This document shows, piece by piece, positions 24,192-33,005 of a stretch of 41,929 bases of DNA (position 1 is the stretch's first letter; each line of letters opens with the position of its first letter). The notes under the pieces are model-generated. The model had not been told where the DNA came from. It worked only from the letters and a program-made list of their open reading frames with translations, and made no database searches. Location of the stretch: assembly GCA_016783455.1 (NCBI GenBank), contig JADHWN010000001.1, forward strand, positions 1 through 41,929, written 5' to 3'. The position numbers and the translations under genes were made by a program. This DNA comes from Candidatus Bathyarchaeota archaeon. GTDB lineage: Archaea; Thermoproteota; Bathyarchaeia; TCS64.

Positions 24192-25199
24192 CTATCTCCC
24201 GTAGATTCTCTTGAAGACTCTACATATGGCCAGGGAAATCCACTGCCTGCCTTCCCTTGCCCTCTCGGTGTCGATGCTCTTCGCTTTCTTCTTGTAGCTG
24301 TTCTCCCACAGCCCGTCCTCGCTCTGATGCTCTACGAACCACTCCAGCGCCTCAGCCACCTTCGCATGCTCCGACGTGAAGCCCATCAGCGACAGCGAGT
24401 CGAGGGCCATCAGTAGGTTGTTCCACCAGAAGGGATACTGGAACCTGACCCAATTGTCCGCCGCCTTGTACGTGTTGTAGACGTTGGCCTTGAAGAAACG
24501 TGTAGCGAGTAGTTCCCCCGCCCTCCTCGCCTCCTCTGAGTGCCTATACTCCGGGTGGCATGCAAAGGCTCTCAGCGTCATTCCGGTGACCAGGTTGCCC
24601 GAAGTTTTTATTCTGTCGAAGGGGATCACTGGTTCATGGGTGCTAGATAGTTCTGCCATCTCATCCCAGCTGAGCCCTTCAGCCAACATAGGGTGAGCCC
24701 ACCCGCCGTCGTTCATCTGGACGGACAGCATCCACTCAAGACACCGTTTCACCCTTGAGTCGTTTTGATATCCCGCCTTGATGAGGTACTCCAGGAAGAC
24801 GCCGTCGTAGTGGGGGTGGTACTGGCTCGCGTAGGCGCCTCGGATGTCCCCCTCCTCGGTCTGGCAGGAGAGGACGTACTCGGCAGCCCTCTCGACCACC
24901 GGGTGGGACCTGTCGAAGGCGTACTTGCCCACGAGGAGCCTGAGCCGCTTAAACGTCTCCAGGAGCCTGTAGTTGACGTCGGGATACCTCTCCGGGTTCT
25001 TCCCCGGGTAGAGCCAGGAGCCATCATCCTGCTGCCCCCTGAGTAGCCTGCGGGACTCTGGTAGATCCCAGAGGGGGCTCACCGGTCCGACGTCCTCGTT
25101 TAGCAGGTCACGCCTCGTAAAGTACCGCACCGCCTCATACTTCGAAGCCAGCAAAGGCTCAAGGGGATTTAAACTCAGCTTGATTCTCCACAGAGACAT
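24192..25199 (-). CDS. alpha/alpha-toroid (terpenoid cyclase/prenyltransferase-like) protein
   Basis: A 335-residue soluble protein built from repeated helical pairs carrying QW-like motifs: GQQDDGSWLYPG, QTEEGDIRGAY, VQMNDGGWAHPM and HQSEDGLWENSY. This is the pattern of the six-hairpin toroid shared by squalene-hopene cyclases, prenyltransferase beta subunits and complement-like proteins. No DxDD or DCTAE catalytic motif of triterpene cyclases is present, so cyclase activity is unlikely as judged by sequence. It may be a binding or processing protein; the function is unknown. It is convergent with the kinase gene. Confidence 0.7.
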   Translation of the reverse strand: MSLWRIKLSLNPLEPLLASKYEAVRYFTRRDLLNEDVGPVSPLWDLPESRRLLRGQQDDGSWLYPGKNPERYPDVNYRLLETFKRLRLLVGKYAFDRSHPVVERAAEYVLSCQTEEGDIRGAYASQYHPHYDGVFLEYLIKAGYQNDSRVKRCLEWMLSVQMNDGGWAHPMLAEGLSWDEMAELSSTHEPVIPFDRIKTSGNLVTGMTLRAFACHPEYRHSEEARRAGELLATRFFKANVYNTYKAADNWVRFQYPFWWNNLLMALDSLSLMGFTSEHAKVAEALEWFVEHQSEDGLWENSYKKKAKSIDTERAREGRQWISLAICRVFKRIYGR

Positions 25200-25243
25200 A
25201 GCGTGGTCTCCCTACCTGAAGAACCACGAATCCTACTATAAGC

Positions 25244-25930
25244 CTAAGGGATCAGGGTAACGAAAGGCTGCTCTTTTCGGCCTTCCACCCTCAGGACGAA
25301 GTCGAACCTGTCAAGGTCCATGGCGGCGTGGAAGTCCCCCTCAACGAACTGGGACAGGCTGGGATCGAAGAACTTGGCCCCCTGCGGGTCCGCCCTGATC
25401 CTGCCCTTCATCTCACCGAAGTCCTTGGGCTGCCCCTTCAGCCTTCCTTCGAGGTACTCGGCGCAGAGCTCGTCCTCGATGGCGGGGTAGTTTCCGTTCC
25501 AGCCCATGGCTACGAGGGAGGCCTCGTCCGGGTCGACCTCCTTGATGTAGTCCACGATAGCTCTAGCCATGACGAAGCTTCCCAAAATGATCTCGTCTGC
25601 GCCAACGGCGTTCACTATCCCTCTGGTCCCTGAGCCCGTGGTCTGGATGAGGGTTTTACCCGTGAAGTCGACGTCCCTGATCTCGTGGGGGGAGTTGCCG
25701 TAGTCGAAGCCCTCTACCTTGATGCCCTCTCTCTCACCCATGAGGAGCCAGTCGGGGTGGAGCCTCCGGAGCTCCCGTGCCTCCTCGACGGTGAGCACGG
25801 GGTGGATGGTCTCCGCTCCGTTCGCCATGACGAAGGCGTCGGTGGTAAAGGCCCTGAAGACGTCTATGATCACCGTCAGCCCCCTGGCCTCCCGGGCGCC
25901 TTCGACTGTGCTTAGCCGCCTTATCTCCAA
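25244..25930 (-). CDS. comB: 2-phosphosulfolactate phosphatase family protein (ComB-like)
   Basis: A 228-residue member of the ComB family, Mg-dependent phosphatases converting 2-phosphosulfolactate to sulfolactate in coenzyme M synthesis. Seen are TVIIDVFRAFTT near the N terminus, GEREGIKVEGFDYGNSPHEI, TTGSGTRGI (for the usual TTNGT), GSFVMARAIVDYI and GWNGNYPAIEDELCAEYLEG. The TTG at 25930 is preferred because an AATTATAG box (25965-25973 region) predicts transcription from about 25942; the TTG at 25951 would precede it. No other coenzyme M gene is visible, so the true substrate may differ. A small unknown gene lies nearby on the same strand. Confidence 0.75.
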   Translation of the reverse strand: MEIRRLSTVEGAREARGLTVIIDVFRAFTTDAFVMANGAETIHPVLTVEEARELRRLHPDWLLMGEREGIKVEGFDYGNSPHEIRDVDFTGKTLIQTTGSGTRGIVNAVGADEIILGSFVMARAIVDYIKEVDPDEASLVAMGWNGNYPAIEDELCAEYLEGRLKGQPKDFGEMKGRIRADPQGAKFFDPSLSQFVEGDFHAAMDLDRFDFVLRVEGRKEQPFVTLIP

Positions 25931-26056
25931 AACGGTCCCTTCGCACGACAAGGGTTCACACAGGCTATAATTGTTCGTATGACGACCTAGCCCTCCTAGG
26001 TTTTGTCAGGGGGGCGACTCCTTTTACTGATGAGTTAAGAATTCCATGGCCGCGGG

Positions 26057-26281
26057 TCAGCGGGCTAATATAATATTCTGTTGGGGGTCCTGACTGTAAG
26101 GGTGGCGCTGGTACTCGCCGAATTTCACATGGTTTCCCTCTCCCATATCGGAGAGGACGTCCTTTATGATCCGCCTCGCATCCTCAACGCCCTCAGGGTT
26201 GTCCTTTTGGGTCCGAAGCATGTGCCAGGCCCACTCCAACGCCTCGAAGGCCCCGATCTGATAGTCGGACACGGTTCTCAT
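26057..26281 (-). CDS. small conserved-looking hypothetical protein
   Basis: A 74-residue soluble protein (MRTVSDYQIGAFEALEWAWH, then MLRTQKDNPEGVEDARRIIK and a polar tail). It looks like two amphipathic helices followed by a disordered end. I do not recognise a family. An AAGGAG six bases upstream of the ATG at 26281 supports this start; a GTG at 26296 is an alternative. It lies upstream of comB on the same strand with a 105-base gap and may be separate. Codon use resembles its neighbours. Confidence 0.6.
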   Translation of the reverse strand: MRTVSDYQIGAFEALEWAWHMLRTQKDNPEGVEDARRIIKDVLSDMGEGNHVKFGEYQRHPYSQDPQQNIILAR

Positions 26282-26405
26282 TCCGGTCTCCTTCACTGCG
26301 GATTTAAGCGGTGCGAAGGGCTCCGGGGGTGGGAGGCGGGTGAAAATGGGGGTGGGTAACCTCTAAAAAGGGGTTGAAGTACAGGGTTTATGGTAGTGCC
26401 GAGAA

Positions 26406-27707
26406 ATGTTGGACATCAAGCTCATCAGGGAAGACCCTGAGCTGGTTCGGCGTAACCTGGAGCGCAGGCATGACCCGGGGAAGCTGGAGATGCTTGACGC
26501 CCTCATCGAGAACGACGCGCGGTGGCGGGAAAAGGTCACCGAGGTGAACAGGCTGAGGCGGAGGAGGAACGAGATATCCTCCGAGGTCGCCAAGGTCATG
26601 AAGGGGGGCGGAGACGCGTCGTCCCTCCGGGAGGAGGCCGGAGGCATCCCCACGCTCATAGTGGGCGCCGAGACGGAGAGGGACGTCTACGCCGGGAGGG
26701 TCAACGACGCACTGATGAGGCTGCCCAACCTACTCCACGAGTCGGTGCCCTACGGCGCCGACGACACCGAGAACGTCGAGATACGGCGATGGGGGGAGCC
26801 CCGGAGGTTCCCGTTTAAGGCCCAGAGCCACGCTGAGATTGCGGGGAAGCTAGGGATAATGGATCTTGAGAGGGCTGGGAAGGTCTCCGGCTCAGGGTTC
26901 TACTACCTGAAGAATGAGATGGCCCTCCTAGACTACTCCATCATGAGGTATGCCATAGACCACCTCCTTGCGAAGGGATTCACACTCATCGAGCCTCCCT
27001 ACATGATCCGGAGGAAGCCCTATGAGGGGGTGACGGACCTCGCTGACTTCGAGGATGTGATGTACAAGATCGAGGGGGAGGACCTGTACCTCATCGCGAC
27101 GAGCGAGCACGCCATGGGCGCCATGTTCCAGGACGAGACCTTCCTAGCCGGGGACCTGCCGATGAAGTTCTGTGGCGTCAGCCCATGCTTCAGGAAGGAG
27201 ATCGGAGCCCACGGGAAGTACACCCGGGGGCTGTTCAGGGTCCACCAGTTCAACAAGGTGGAGCAGTTCATCTTCAGCCTCCCCGAGCAGAGCTGGGGGC
27301 TCCACGAGGAGCTTCAGAGGAACTGCGAGGAGCTCTACCAGGGGCTGGGGCTCCACTACAGGGTGGTGAATGTCTGCACCGGGGACATAGGAATCATAGC
27401 GGCGAAGAAGTACGACACGGAGGTCTGGATGGCCGACGGCGAGTTCCGTGAGATCGGCTCCAACAGTAACTGCACTGACTACCAGGCCCGGAGGCTCAAC
27501 GTCAAGTACAGGATGAAGGAGGGGCAGCCCCCCGTGGGGCCGGTGCACACGCTGAACAACACGGCGCTGGCGACGAGCCGGACCATGGTGGCGATACTGG
27601 AGCAGTACCAGCGGGAGGACGGCTCGGTGGTGGTCCCGGAGGCCCTGAGGAAGTACATGAACGGGTTGGAGGTCATCGACGGGAGCCTCAATCCCCTGAA
27701 GATCTGA
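26406..27707 (+). CDS. serS: seryl-tRNA synthetase
   Basis: A 433-residue class II synthetase charging tRNA-Ser with serine. The N-terminal tRNA-binding arm spans about residues 1-110 (MLDIKLIREDPELVRRNLER, then a coiled coil with RRRRNEIS). The catalytic core has TSEHAMGAMF, motif 2 CFRKEIGAHGKYTRGLFRVH, FREIGSNSNCTDYQARR and motif 3 PVHTLNNTALATSRTMVAIL. It is the common (non-methanogenic) SerRS type. A TCTAAAAAGG element lies about 35-40 bases upstream. One of its substrates, tRNA-Ser(GGA), is encoded 15 kb away in this window. Confidence 0.95.
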   Translation: MLDIKLIREDPELVRRNLERRHDPGKLEMLDALIENDARWREKVTEVNRLRRRRNEISSEVAKVMKGGGDASSLREEAGGIPTLIVGAETERDVYAGRVNDALMRLPNLLHESVPYGADDTENVEIRRWGEPRRFPFKAQSHAEIAGKLGIMDLERAGKVSGSGFYYLKNEMALLDYSIMRYAIDHLLAKGFTLIEPPYMIRRKPYEGVTDLADFEDVMYKIEGEDLYLIATSEHAMGAMFQDETFLAGDLPMKFCGVSPCFRKEIGAHGKYTRGLFRVHQFNKVEQFIFSLPEQSWGLHEELQRNCEELYQGLGLHYRVVNVCTGDIGIIAAKKYDTEVWMADGEFREIGSNSNCTDYQARRLNVKYRMKEGQPPVGPVHTLNNTALATSRTMVAILEQYQREDGSVVVPEALRKYMNGLEVIDGSLNPLKI

Positions 27708-27729
27708 GGGCTCTTTCTGCACCCTCTTC

Positions 27730-28551
27730 TCACTCTTGATAGTACAGGGTTCCAACCACGACCGTGGTCGCCTTCCCCGTGATGAGGACCCTCTCCTCCG
27801 TGAGCTCCATGTGGAGCTCCCCTCCCCTCTCCGAGGACTGGTAAGCCTCCATCACGTTCTTGCCCAACCTGCCCGCCCAGTAGGGGGCTAGAACTGTGTG
27901 AGCCGATCCGGTGACGGGGTCCTCGTTGATACCCATCAGCGGAGCGAAGTACCTTGAGACGAAGTCATAAGGGCTCGGACCCTTCGCTGTGACTATGACG
28001 CCCCTCCAGCCCAGAGGGTTGTCCGCGACGAGGAGGGCTTCAAAGTCGGGGCTACAACTGCGGACCTCCTCGTGGTCACCAAGGAGGACCAAGAGCTTCT
28101 GGTTAGTATCCGAGTACTGTATCTCCTCTGGCTCGGAGATTCCCAACGCCTCCAGCACCTCCTCCGGTGGATCTACCTCGAAGGGATCGTTCCGTGGGAA
28201 GTCGAGGCGGACGCCCTCCGATGTGTTCTCTGCGTAGAGGGCGCCGCTCAGGGTGTGGAATGTGATCCTCTCATCGTCGAACCTGGCGTGCTCAAAGAGA
28301 ACATATGCGGAGGCAAGGGTAGCGTGGCCGCAGAGGGGGACCTCACTGGCTGGGGTGAACCATCTCAGGTTATAGATGCCCTTGAGGCTCGTCTCCTCGA
28401 CGAAGGCCGTCTCGGAGAGGTTCATCTCCTTGGCGATGGACTGGTAGAGGTCGTCCTCGAGGTCGCAGGGCATGAGGCAGACCGCCGCCGGGTTCCCCTT
28501 GAAGGGCACCTCTGTGAACGCGTCGACCTGGTAGAAAGGGGCCTGATTCAA
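27730..28551 (-). CDS. PhzF family isomerase/epimerase-like protein
   Basis: A 273-residue PhzF-fold protein. The N-terminal signature is YQVDAFTEVPFKGNPAAVCL, the catalytic Glu is in MNLSETAFVEE (Glu47), GHATLASAYVLF carries the conserved GHAT, and the second half has GINEDPVTGSAHTVLAPYW. PhzF enzymes isomerise small carboxylic acids; archaeal members are uncharacterised. The start is TTG 28551, with a GATATAACC box about 37 bases upstream. The gene is convergent with serS and divergent from the PanE-like reductase. Confidence 0.85.
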   Translation of the reverse strand: MNQAPFYQVDAFTEVPFKGNPAAVCLMPCDLEDDLYQSIAKEMNLSETAFVEETSLKGIYNLRWFTPASEVPLCGHATLASAYVLFEHARFDDERITFHTLSGALYAENTSEGVRLDFPRNDPFEVDPPEEVLEALGISEPEEIQYSDTNQKLLVLLGDHEEVRSCSPDFEALLVADNPLGWRGVIVTAKGPSPYDFVSRYFAPLMGINEDPVTGSAHTVLAPYWAGRLGKNVMEAYQSSERGGELHMELTEERVLITGKATTVVVGTLYYQE

Positions 28552-28726
28552 TTTGATCAGTTAAAAAGTAGAGCCAATTTGAGGTTATATCGGTTTGGTT
28601 CGACGATTTCAGCTCCGATAAGGCTTCCTACAGGGCTCAACGGGAGGCCTGAATGCGTATATGTTTTATTAGATATCCCCGATTAAATGCTCGAAAAGGG
28701 ACGATACGCAGTCTTCGGTGTCCACG

Positions 28727-29665
28727 ATGGATGAAAAACAGGCTAGGAGGATACTCGTCTACGGAGCCGGCCCAGTGGGAACGATTCTGGCATACCAGCT
28801 ACAGGACGCGGGCTTGGATGTCACGGTGTTGGCGAGGGGTCAGCGACTGGAATACATCCAGCGCTACGGCGTCATGCTGGAGCCCTCCGACACGGGGAAG
28901 GCGACGAGCCGGAAGGTCGACGTCATCGACAGGCTCTTCCCGGAGGACGCCTACGACCTGGTCATTGTGGCCGTGGGGAAGAACCACTACTCGAGGGTGC
29001 TCCCATTCCTCTCTGCCAACATCTACACCCCAAACGTCCTCTTCCTTGGGAACAACGTCGAGGGCTCCGGTGAGATGGTCCGCCTCCTGGGCCGTGACCG
29101 AGTGCTCCTGGGTTTCCCCTTCATGAATGGCACGATGGAGGGGCGTGCTGTCCAGTACAAGACTGCTGAGAAGACCTCGATCTCGATCGGTGAGCTGGAC
29201 GGTGGGGCGTCGGAGAGGCTCACCTGGATCATGGGACTCCTTGAGGGAGCTGGGTTCAATGTGGTGGCCAACCAAGACATGGAGGCCTGGCTGAAGTACC
29301 ACGCGGCGGTGATACTGCCCCTCGCCTGCGCCTATATCAAGGCCGGGAGCGACGTCAAGAGGTTGACCGGGGACAGGGATAGCATGACCGGCGTGATCAA
29401 GGCGATGCGGGAGGGGTTCAGCGTCCTCAAGGAGCTGGGATACCCGTTCGCGCTGGAGAGCCTGAAGAGGCTGGAAGGGCTCCCCATGATGCTGGCCGTA
29501 CCCTACCTTCGAAGGGAGCTGAACAAGGCTGAGCTCGAGTACGTCCTCACCAGGGGGGAGGCCATGAGGGGGGAGCTGGAGGTACTCGAGGAGGAGTTCA
29601 GCAAGCTGAAAGAGTCAACCTCGATACAGACCCCCATCTACGACGAACTGAGAAAGAGTCTATAA
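28727..29665 (+). CDS. ketopantoate reductase family (PanE/ApbA-like) oxidoreductase
   Basis: A 312-residue NAD(P)-dependent reductase. The N-terminal Rossmann loop is RILVYGAGPVGTILAYQLQD and LARGQRLEYIQRYG defines the cofactor end. VGKNHYSRVLPFL corresponds to the usual 'vKayq' catalytic segment; WLKYHAAVILPLACAY is the helical C-terminal active-site region. True PanE reduces 2-dehydropantoate for coenzyme A synthesis; this divergent member could act on another 2-keto acid. The ATG at 28727 has GGTG six bases upstream, and a GATTAAATGC element places transcription start near 28708. The GTG at 28718 is part of the ribosome site. Confidence 0.8.
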   Translation: MDEKQARRILVYGAGPVGTILAYQLQDAGLDVTVLARGQRLEYIQRYGVMLEPSDTGKATSRKVDVIDRLFPEDAYDLVIVAVGKNHYSRVLPFLSANIYTPNVLFLGNNVEGSGEMVRLLGRDRVLLGFPFMNGTMEGRAVQYKTAEKTSISIGELDGGASERLTWIMGLLEGAGFNVVANQDMEAWLKYHAAVILPLACAYIKAGSDVKRLTGDRDSMTGVIKAMREGFSVLKELGYPFALESLKRLEGLPMMLAVPYLRRELNKAELEYVLTRGEAMRGELEVLEEEFSKLKESTSIQTPIYDELRKSL

Positions 29666-29737
29666 TTATAGTAAGAATAGAAATTTAATTCTGGGATCTC
29701 CCATGGCTTGGTCGTCCGCCATGGAACTTTTCGCGCT

Positions 29738-30241
29738 TCAGTTTTTCACGTACGCTCTCTTTATCGTTATGTCCTCGATGGGCCAGTCACGATTCATGCC
29801 CCTGCCACCGGTTCTGACTGAGGCGATTCTGTCGACGACATCCATCCCGGTAGTTATCTTCCCGAAGACGGCGTATCCGTCGTTCCCGGGGGAGCGGTTC
29901 AGGTTACCGTTGTCCACGAGGTTGAGGAAGAACTGGCTCGTCGCCGAGTTCGGGTCGTTGGTCCTGGCCATGGAGATGGTCCCCCTGTAGTTCCTGAGGC
30001 CGTTGTCCGCCTCCAGCTTGATGGGGGCCCGGGTCTGCTTCTGGGTGCAGTCCGGGAGGTGGCCGCCGCCTTGGACTACGAATCCGGGGATGACCCTGTG
30101 GAACACTGTGCCGTCGAAGAAGCCGTTGCTGGCGTACTTGACGAAGTTCTCTACAGTGATGGGCGCGTTCTCCCTGTCCATCTCGATCTCTATGACGCCC
30201 ATGCTGGTCTCGAAGATTACTATCTCGCTCATCTCGGACAT
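29738..30241 (-). CDS. cyclophilin-type peptidyl-prolyl cis-trans isomerase
   Basis: A 167-residue cytoplasmic cyclophilin that speeds proline isomerisation in protein folding. Diagnostic motifs are NFVKYASNGFFDGTVFHRVI, PGFVVQGGG, GTISMARTNDPNSATSQFFL and YAVFGKITTGMDVVDRI, with the catalytic Arg in FHRVIPGF. The TATA (TTATAAT, about 30265-30271) is 26 bases before the ATG at 30241, so a leaderless start there is favoured over the ATG at 30253. A further ATG at 30232 is possible. It is convergent with the PanE-like gene. Confidence 0.92.
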   Translation of the reverse strand: MSEMSEIVIFETSMGVIEIEMDRENAPITVENFVKYASNGFFDGTVFHRVIPGFVVQGGGHLPDCTQKQTRAPIKLEADNGLRNYRGTISMARTNDPNSATSQFFLNLVDNGNLNRSPGNDGYAVFGKITTGMDVVDRIASVRTGGRGMNRDWPIEDITIKRAYVKN

Positions 30242-30298
30242 GGCTATTGACATGGGAGGAGGGGATTATAAGTATGTGAGGTGCTCCGCCCCCTGCCC

Positions 30299-31063
30299 CT
30301 AGAGGAGGGTCTTCAAGAGGGTTGCTAGCCCTACGACAACCGCTGCTACGCCTATCAGGAGCCTAAGCCTCTCAACATCTATCCTGTGGACGAGCCAGGC
30401 AGCTATAGGTGCCGCGACACAAACGCCTGCGCTGAGGGCGGTGGTGACCCCCCAGTCGACCTGTGCACCGACATAGATGAAGGTGAGAAAGCCGACGAGA
30501 CTCACCGGGAGCTCAGAGAGGGCTTGGATCGAGACCGACGTCTTCTCGTCGAGGCCCGAGAGGAGGCTGCCTGTGGTGACGATGGGACCGAAGCCGCTAC
30601 CGCTCAGACCCTTGTTGAAGGCTCCGAGGATACTTATAGCGACGATCTTGGACCACGAGAAGGTGAATGAGATACTTCGGCTCTTCAAGACGAAGACGCC
30701 CGAGGCCGTCACCAGGAGGCCTATGTAGAGGCTCAGCAGAAACTTGGAGATCCCCAGCGATATTAGGGCGCCAACCACGGCTCCGACGGCTCCCACACCG
30801 CCTATGATCGCCGATGTCTTGAAGGCCTGCCCGTCGAACCGGAAGTCCACGTTTTTGAAGAGGTGATGGAAGGTGGAGCTGAGGATCCCCCCAGCGAAAG
30901 AGGAGAAAAGGACGGAGGGAACGACCTGAACCGGATCGTAGCCCATGAGCAGCAGGACGGGCGTAACGGTGAAGCCGTATCCCATCCCCAGGCACATGTC
31001 CACTACCCCTGAGACAAAGGACAGACATGTTATCAATATCAGAGTCGTTGTGAGGACGACCAT
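30299..31063 (-). CDS. TauE/SafE family anion exporter
   Basis: A 254-residue membrane protein with about eight helices, organised as two homologous halves. GMGYGFTVTPVLLLMGYDPV, then QVVPSVLFSSFAGGILSS in the first half corresponds to SGSGFGPIVTTGSLLSGLD, then SVSIQALSELPVSLVG in the second. Relatives export sulfite, sulfoacetate or related organosulfur anions. A link to the ComB-like phosphatase (sulfolactate) 5 kb away is tempting but unproven. It lies on the same strand as the cyclophilin and may follow its own promoter. Confidence 0.85.
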   Translation of the reverse strand: MVVLTTTLILITCLSFVSGVVDMCLGMGYGFTVTPVLLLMGYDPVQVVPSVLFSSFAGGILSSTFHHLFKNVDFRFDGQAFKTSAIIGGVGAVGAVVGALISLGISKFLLSLYIGLLVTASGVFVLKSRSISFTFSWSKIVAISILGAFNKGLSGSGFGPIVTTGSLLSGLDEKTSVSIQALSELPVSLVGFLTFIYVGAQVDWGVTTALSAGVCVAAPIAAWLVHRIDVERLRLLIGVAAVVVGLATLLKTLL

Positions 31064-31191
31064 GGTCTAATCTCGAAGATCAGATGAGATTGGCGAAATT
31101 TTAACCCCTCGCAGGCTGAAAGGGTAGGGAAGGGCTTATCAGGGCGTAATTTGGATGGTGTTTCAGTAAAATTGGATGCATGATGCTGGCG

Positions 31192-31635
31192 TCACGTGGA
31201 AAGCTTCTCCGCCATCCAATCAGCGGCCCATTCGACGTATTCGCTGCAAAGGGTCTCCCCGCGTTCCTTCATGCCATCGTATATCTTCCTCCCCTCCTCC
31301 GTCCTGAAATCTACTCCCAGGAGGGGGAGGCAGTTGACGGCCCCCCATTTAGCCTCGAAAGCCTTCATGAACCCCTGACATGCATCCCTGGCATCCTGAC
31401 GTTTCTCCGTGAAGGCATCTAGGTCCTCGTTCCCGTTGGTGCCGTTCAGTAGGCCGAGGGCCATGCAGGCGCCGCTCACCGCTCCGCAGACGCTCTGCCA
31501 GCCGCCAACTCCGCCGCCGAACAAGGAGGCGATCCGCATTGTGTCGTTCCCGAAGTCAGGGAGGGGGACCTTCTCGTCTATCCTAAGGAGGGCGCTCTCA
31601 CAGCAGTTGAACCTGAGCTCACCTTTCGATATCAT
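31192..31635 (-). CDS. C_GCAxxG_C_C family putative redox protein
   Basis: A 147-residue cytoplasmic protein of the C_GCAxxG_C_C family. Cys residues occur in FNCCESAL at the N terminus, VCGAVSGACMALGL (the CGAxSG motif), DACQGF, AVNCLPLLG and ETLCSEYV. They probably bind a metal cluster or act in thiol redox chemistry; no reaction is established. Members are common in anaerobes. The ATG at 31635 is divergent from the D-aminopeptidase, and about 114 bases between them hold both promoters. Confidence 0.85.
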   Translation of the reverse strand: MISKGELRFNCCESALLRIDEKVPLPDFGNDTMRIASLFGGGVGGWQSVCGAVSGACMALGLLNGTNGNEDLDAFTEKRQDARDACQGFMKAFEAKWGAVNCLPLLGVDFRTEEGRKIYDGMKERGETLCSEYVEWAADWMAEKLST

Positions 31636-31749
31636 GTTGAATCAGTTCGGCATTTCAAGTATAAAACAATACCAACACGACCCTATTCCAATGACACAGG
31701 GGGATAGACTATATTATCCTCCTCTTTCCATTAGATCGTTGGTGTGCCT

Positions 31750-32556
31750 ATGAAGGTCTACGTTGTCTGCGACCTCGAGGGGACGGCGGGGGTCGTCGAC
31801 TTCATGAAGCAGTGCATGGAGGAGGGGGAGTACTACCGGCAGGCCATCAGGATGGCGACGCTGGAGCTCAACGCCCTGGTTGACGGAGCCCTGGACGGTG
31901 GTGCCACTGAGGTGTACGCGTGGCCCGGCCACGGGGCCTTCCCCGGGGGGATCGACGTAGAGCTCCTCCACCCGGAGTGCAGACTTGTCATGCACGCGGG
32001 GGACACCGGTCCCGTGGGGTACGACGAGTCATTCGACGCGATGTTCCTGTACGGGCTGCACGGGATGGCGGGAGCCGAGGGCGGGGTATTAGCCCACTCC
32101 TTCACCCCGATACTGGAGAATGTCTGGCTCAACGGGTTCAAGATCGGCGAGATAGGTATGAACATGGCCAGTTTCGGAGACGTGAGGGTCCCCACGGTCT
32201 TCGTGAGCGGGGACGAGGCCGCGGTGGCCGAGGCGAGGGCCCTGGTCCCAGGGATCGAGGGGGCGGTTGTCAAGTGGGGGCTGGAGGAGAAGGAGAAGCT
32301 GGGCGCCCTGTCGGTGAGGAAGGCTGTCTCCCTCTCCCCGGCGAAGGCACAGGAGGTCATCCGAGGGGCTGCGAGGAGGGCCATGTCCAAGATCGGGAGC
32401 GTCGAGCCCTTGACGGTCGACCCGCCCTACACCATGAGGGTCCAGTACACGGAGGAGAAGTACGCTGCGCCCATGAAGGCACAGCCCGGCATGGTGACCA
32501 TAGATGAGACCACCGTCGAGCAGGTCAGGGACAGCCTCTCCGACCTCATCTTCTGA
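31750..32556 (+). CDS. M55 family D-aminopeptidase (DppA-like)
   Basis: A 268-residue zinc D-aminopeptidase related to Bacillus DppA, which removes N-terminal D-amino acids from peptides and assembles as a decamer. The zinc ligands Asp8 and Glu10 are in VCDLEGTAGVV; further His ligands fall in WPGHGAF (His61) and YGLHGMAG. A substrate-binding stretch resembles GEIGMNMASFGD. The GGTG at 31741-31744 lies five bases before the ATG at 31750; a GTG at 31744 lies in the ribosome site. Such enzymes are often linked to peptide uptake; none is adjacent here. Confidence 0.85.
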   Translation: MKVYVVCDLEGTAGVVDFMKQCMEEGEYYRQAIRMATLELNALVDGALDGGATEVYAWPGHGAFPGGIDVELLHPECRLVMHAGDTGPVGYDESFDAMFLYGLHGMAGAEGGVLAHSFTPILENVWLNGFKIGEIGMNMASFGDVRVPTVFVSGDEAAVAEARALVPGIEGAVVKWGLEEKEKLGALSVRKAVSLSPAKAQEVIRGAARRAMSKIGSVEPLTVDPPYTMRVQYTEEKYAAPMKAQPGMVTIDETTVEQVRDSLSDLIF

Positions 32557-32642
32557 CGGCGGACCAATTTGGGGCCCCTCTTCCCTGCGGCCCGCATAGT
32601 GCGGAACGTTTTTTAAGCATGGGTCGAGGGGTTGATTTTGAT

Positions 32643-32831
32643 ATGAGCAGCGGTAGTCGTCCCGTCTGTATCGGGATGTATGGCACGGAGGACGATTGTC
32701 AGGAGTGCGAATGGCGGAGGAAGTGCGAGGAGATGGCTGATAGCATCGACTCCGCTGTCACCCGGAAGGGTGAGCACGTCCGCATCGTCAGCAAGTACAA
32801 GGAGAAGAAGTACAAGCCCAGACGGGCCTAG
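32643..32831 (+). CDS. small Cys-rich protein (C-x9-C-x2-C-x5-C)
   Basis: A 62-residue protein with four cysteines in CIGMYGTEDDCQECEWRRKC, followed by an acidic helix and a strongly basic tail (KYKEKKYKPRRA). The pattern suggests a small zinc or iron-sulfur knuckle that could bind nucleic acid; I know no named family. A TTTTTTAAGC box (32609-32618) lies about 27 bases before the ATG at 32643, so a leaderless transcript from there is favoured over the ATG at 32619. Confidence 0.65.
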   Translation: MSSGSRPVCIGMYGTEDDCQECEWRRKCEEMADSIDSAVTRKGEHVRIVSKYKEKKYKPRRA

Positions 32832-33005
32832 GTCGGTTCACTTTCTGCTTTGATTCTCTTATTGTAGGGTATGGAGGGGATGTCATCCTCGCCTAACTCA
32901 TTTCGATGAGATCTGTTCTCGTCAGGGTGGTTTGCCTTTTCACAGTTTGTTGTTTCTTGAATAAAAGACAAATAGGGTCATCAACAGAGAGAGGACCGAT
33001 GTTCT

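Noticed and set aside
32897-32910. Small hairpin CTCAT-TTCG-ATGAG downstream of the Cys4 miniprotein
   Set aside because: Only five base pairs and not followed by a T run; too weak to call a terminator.
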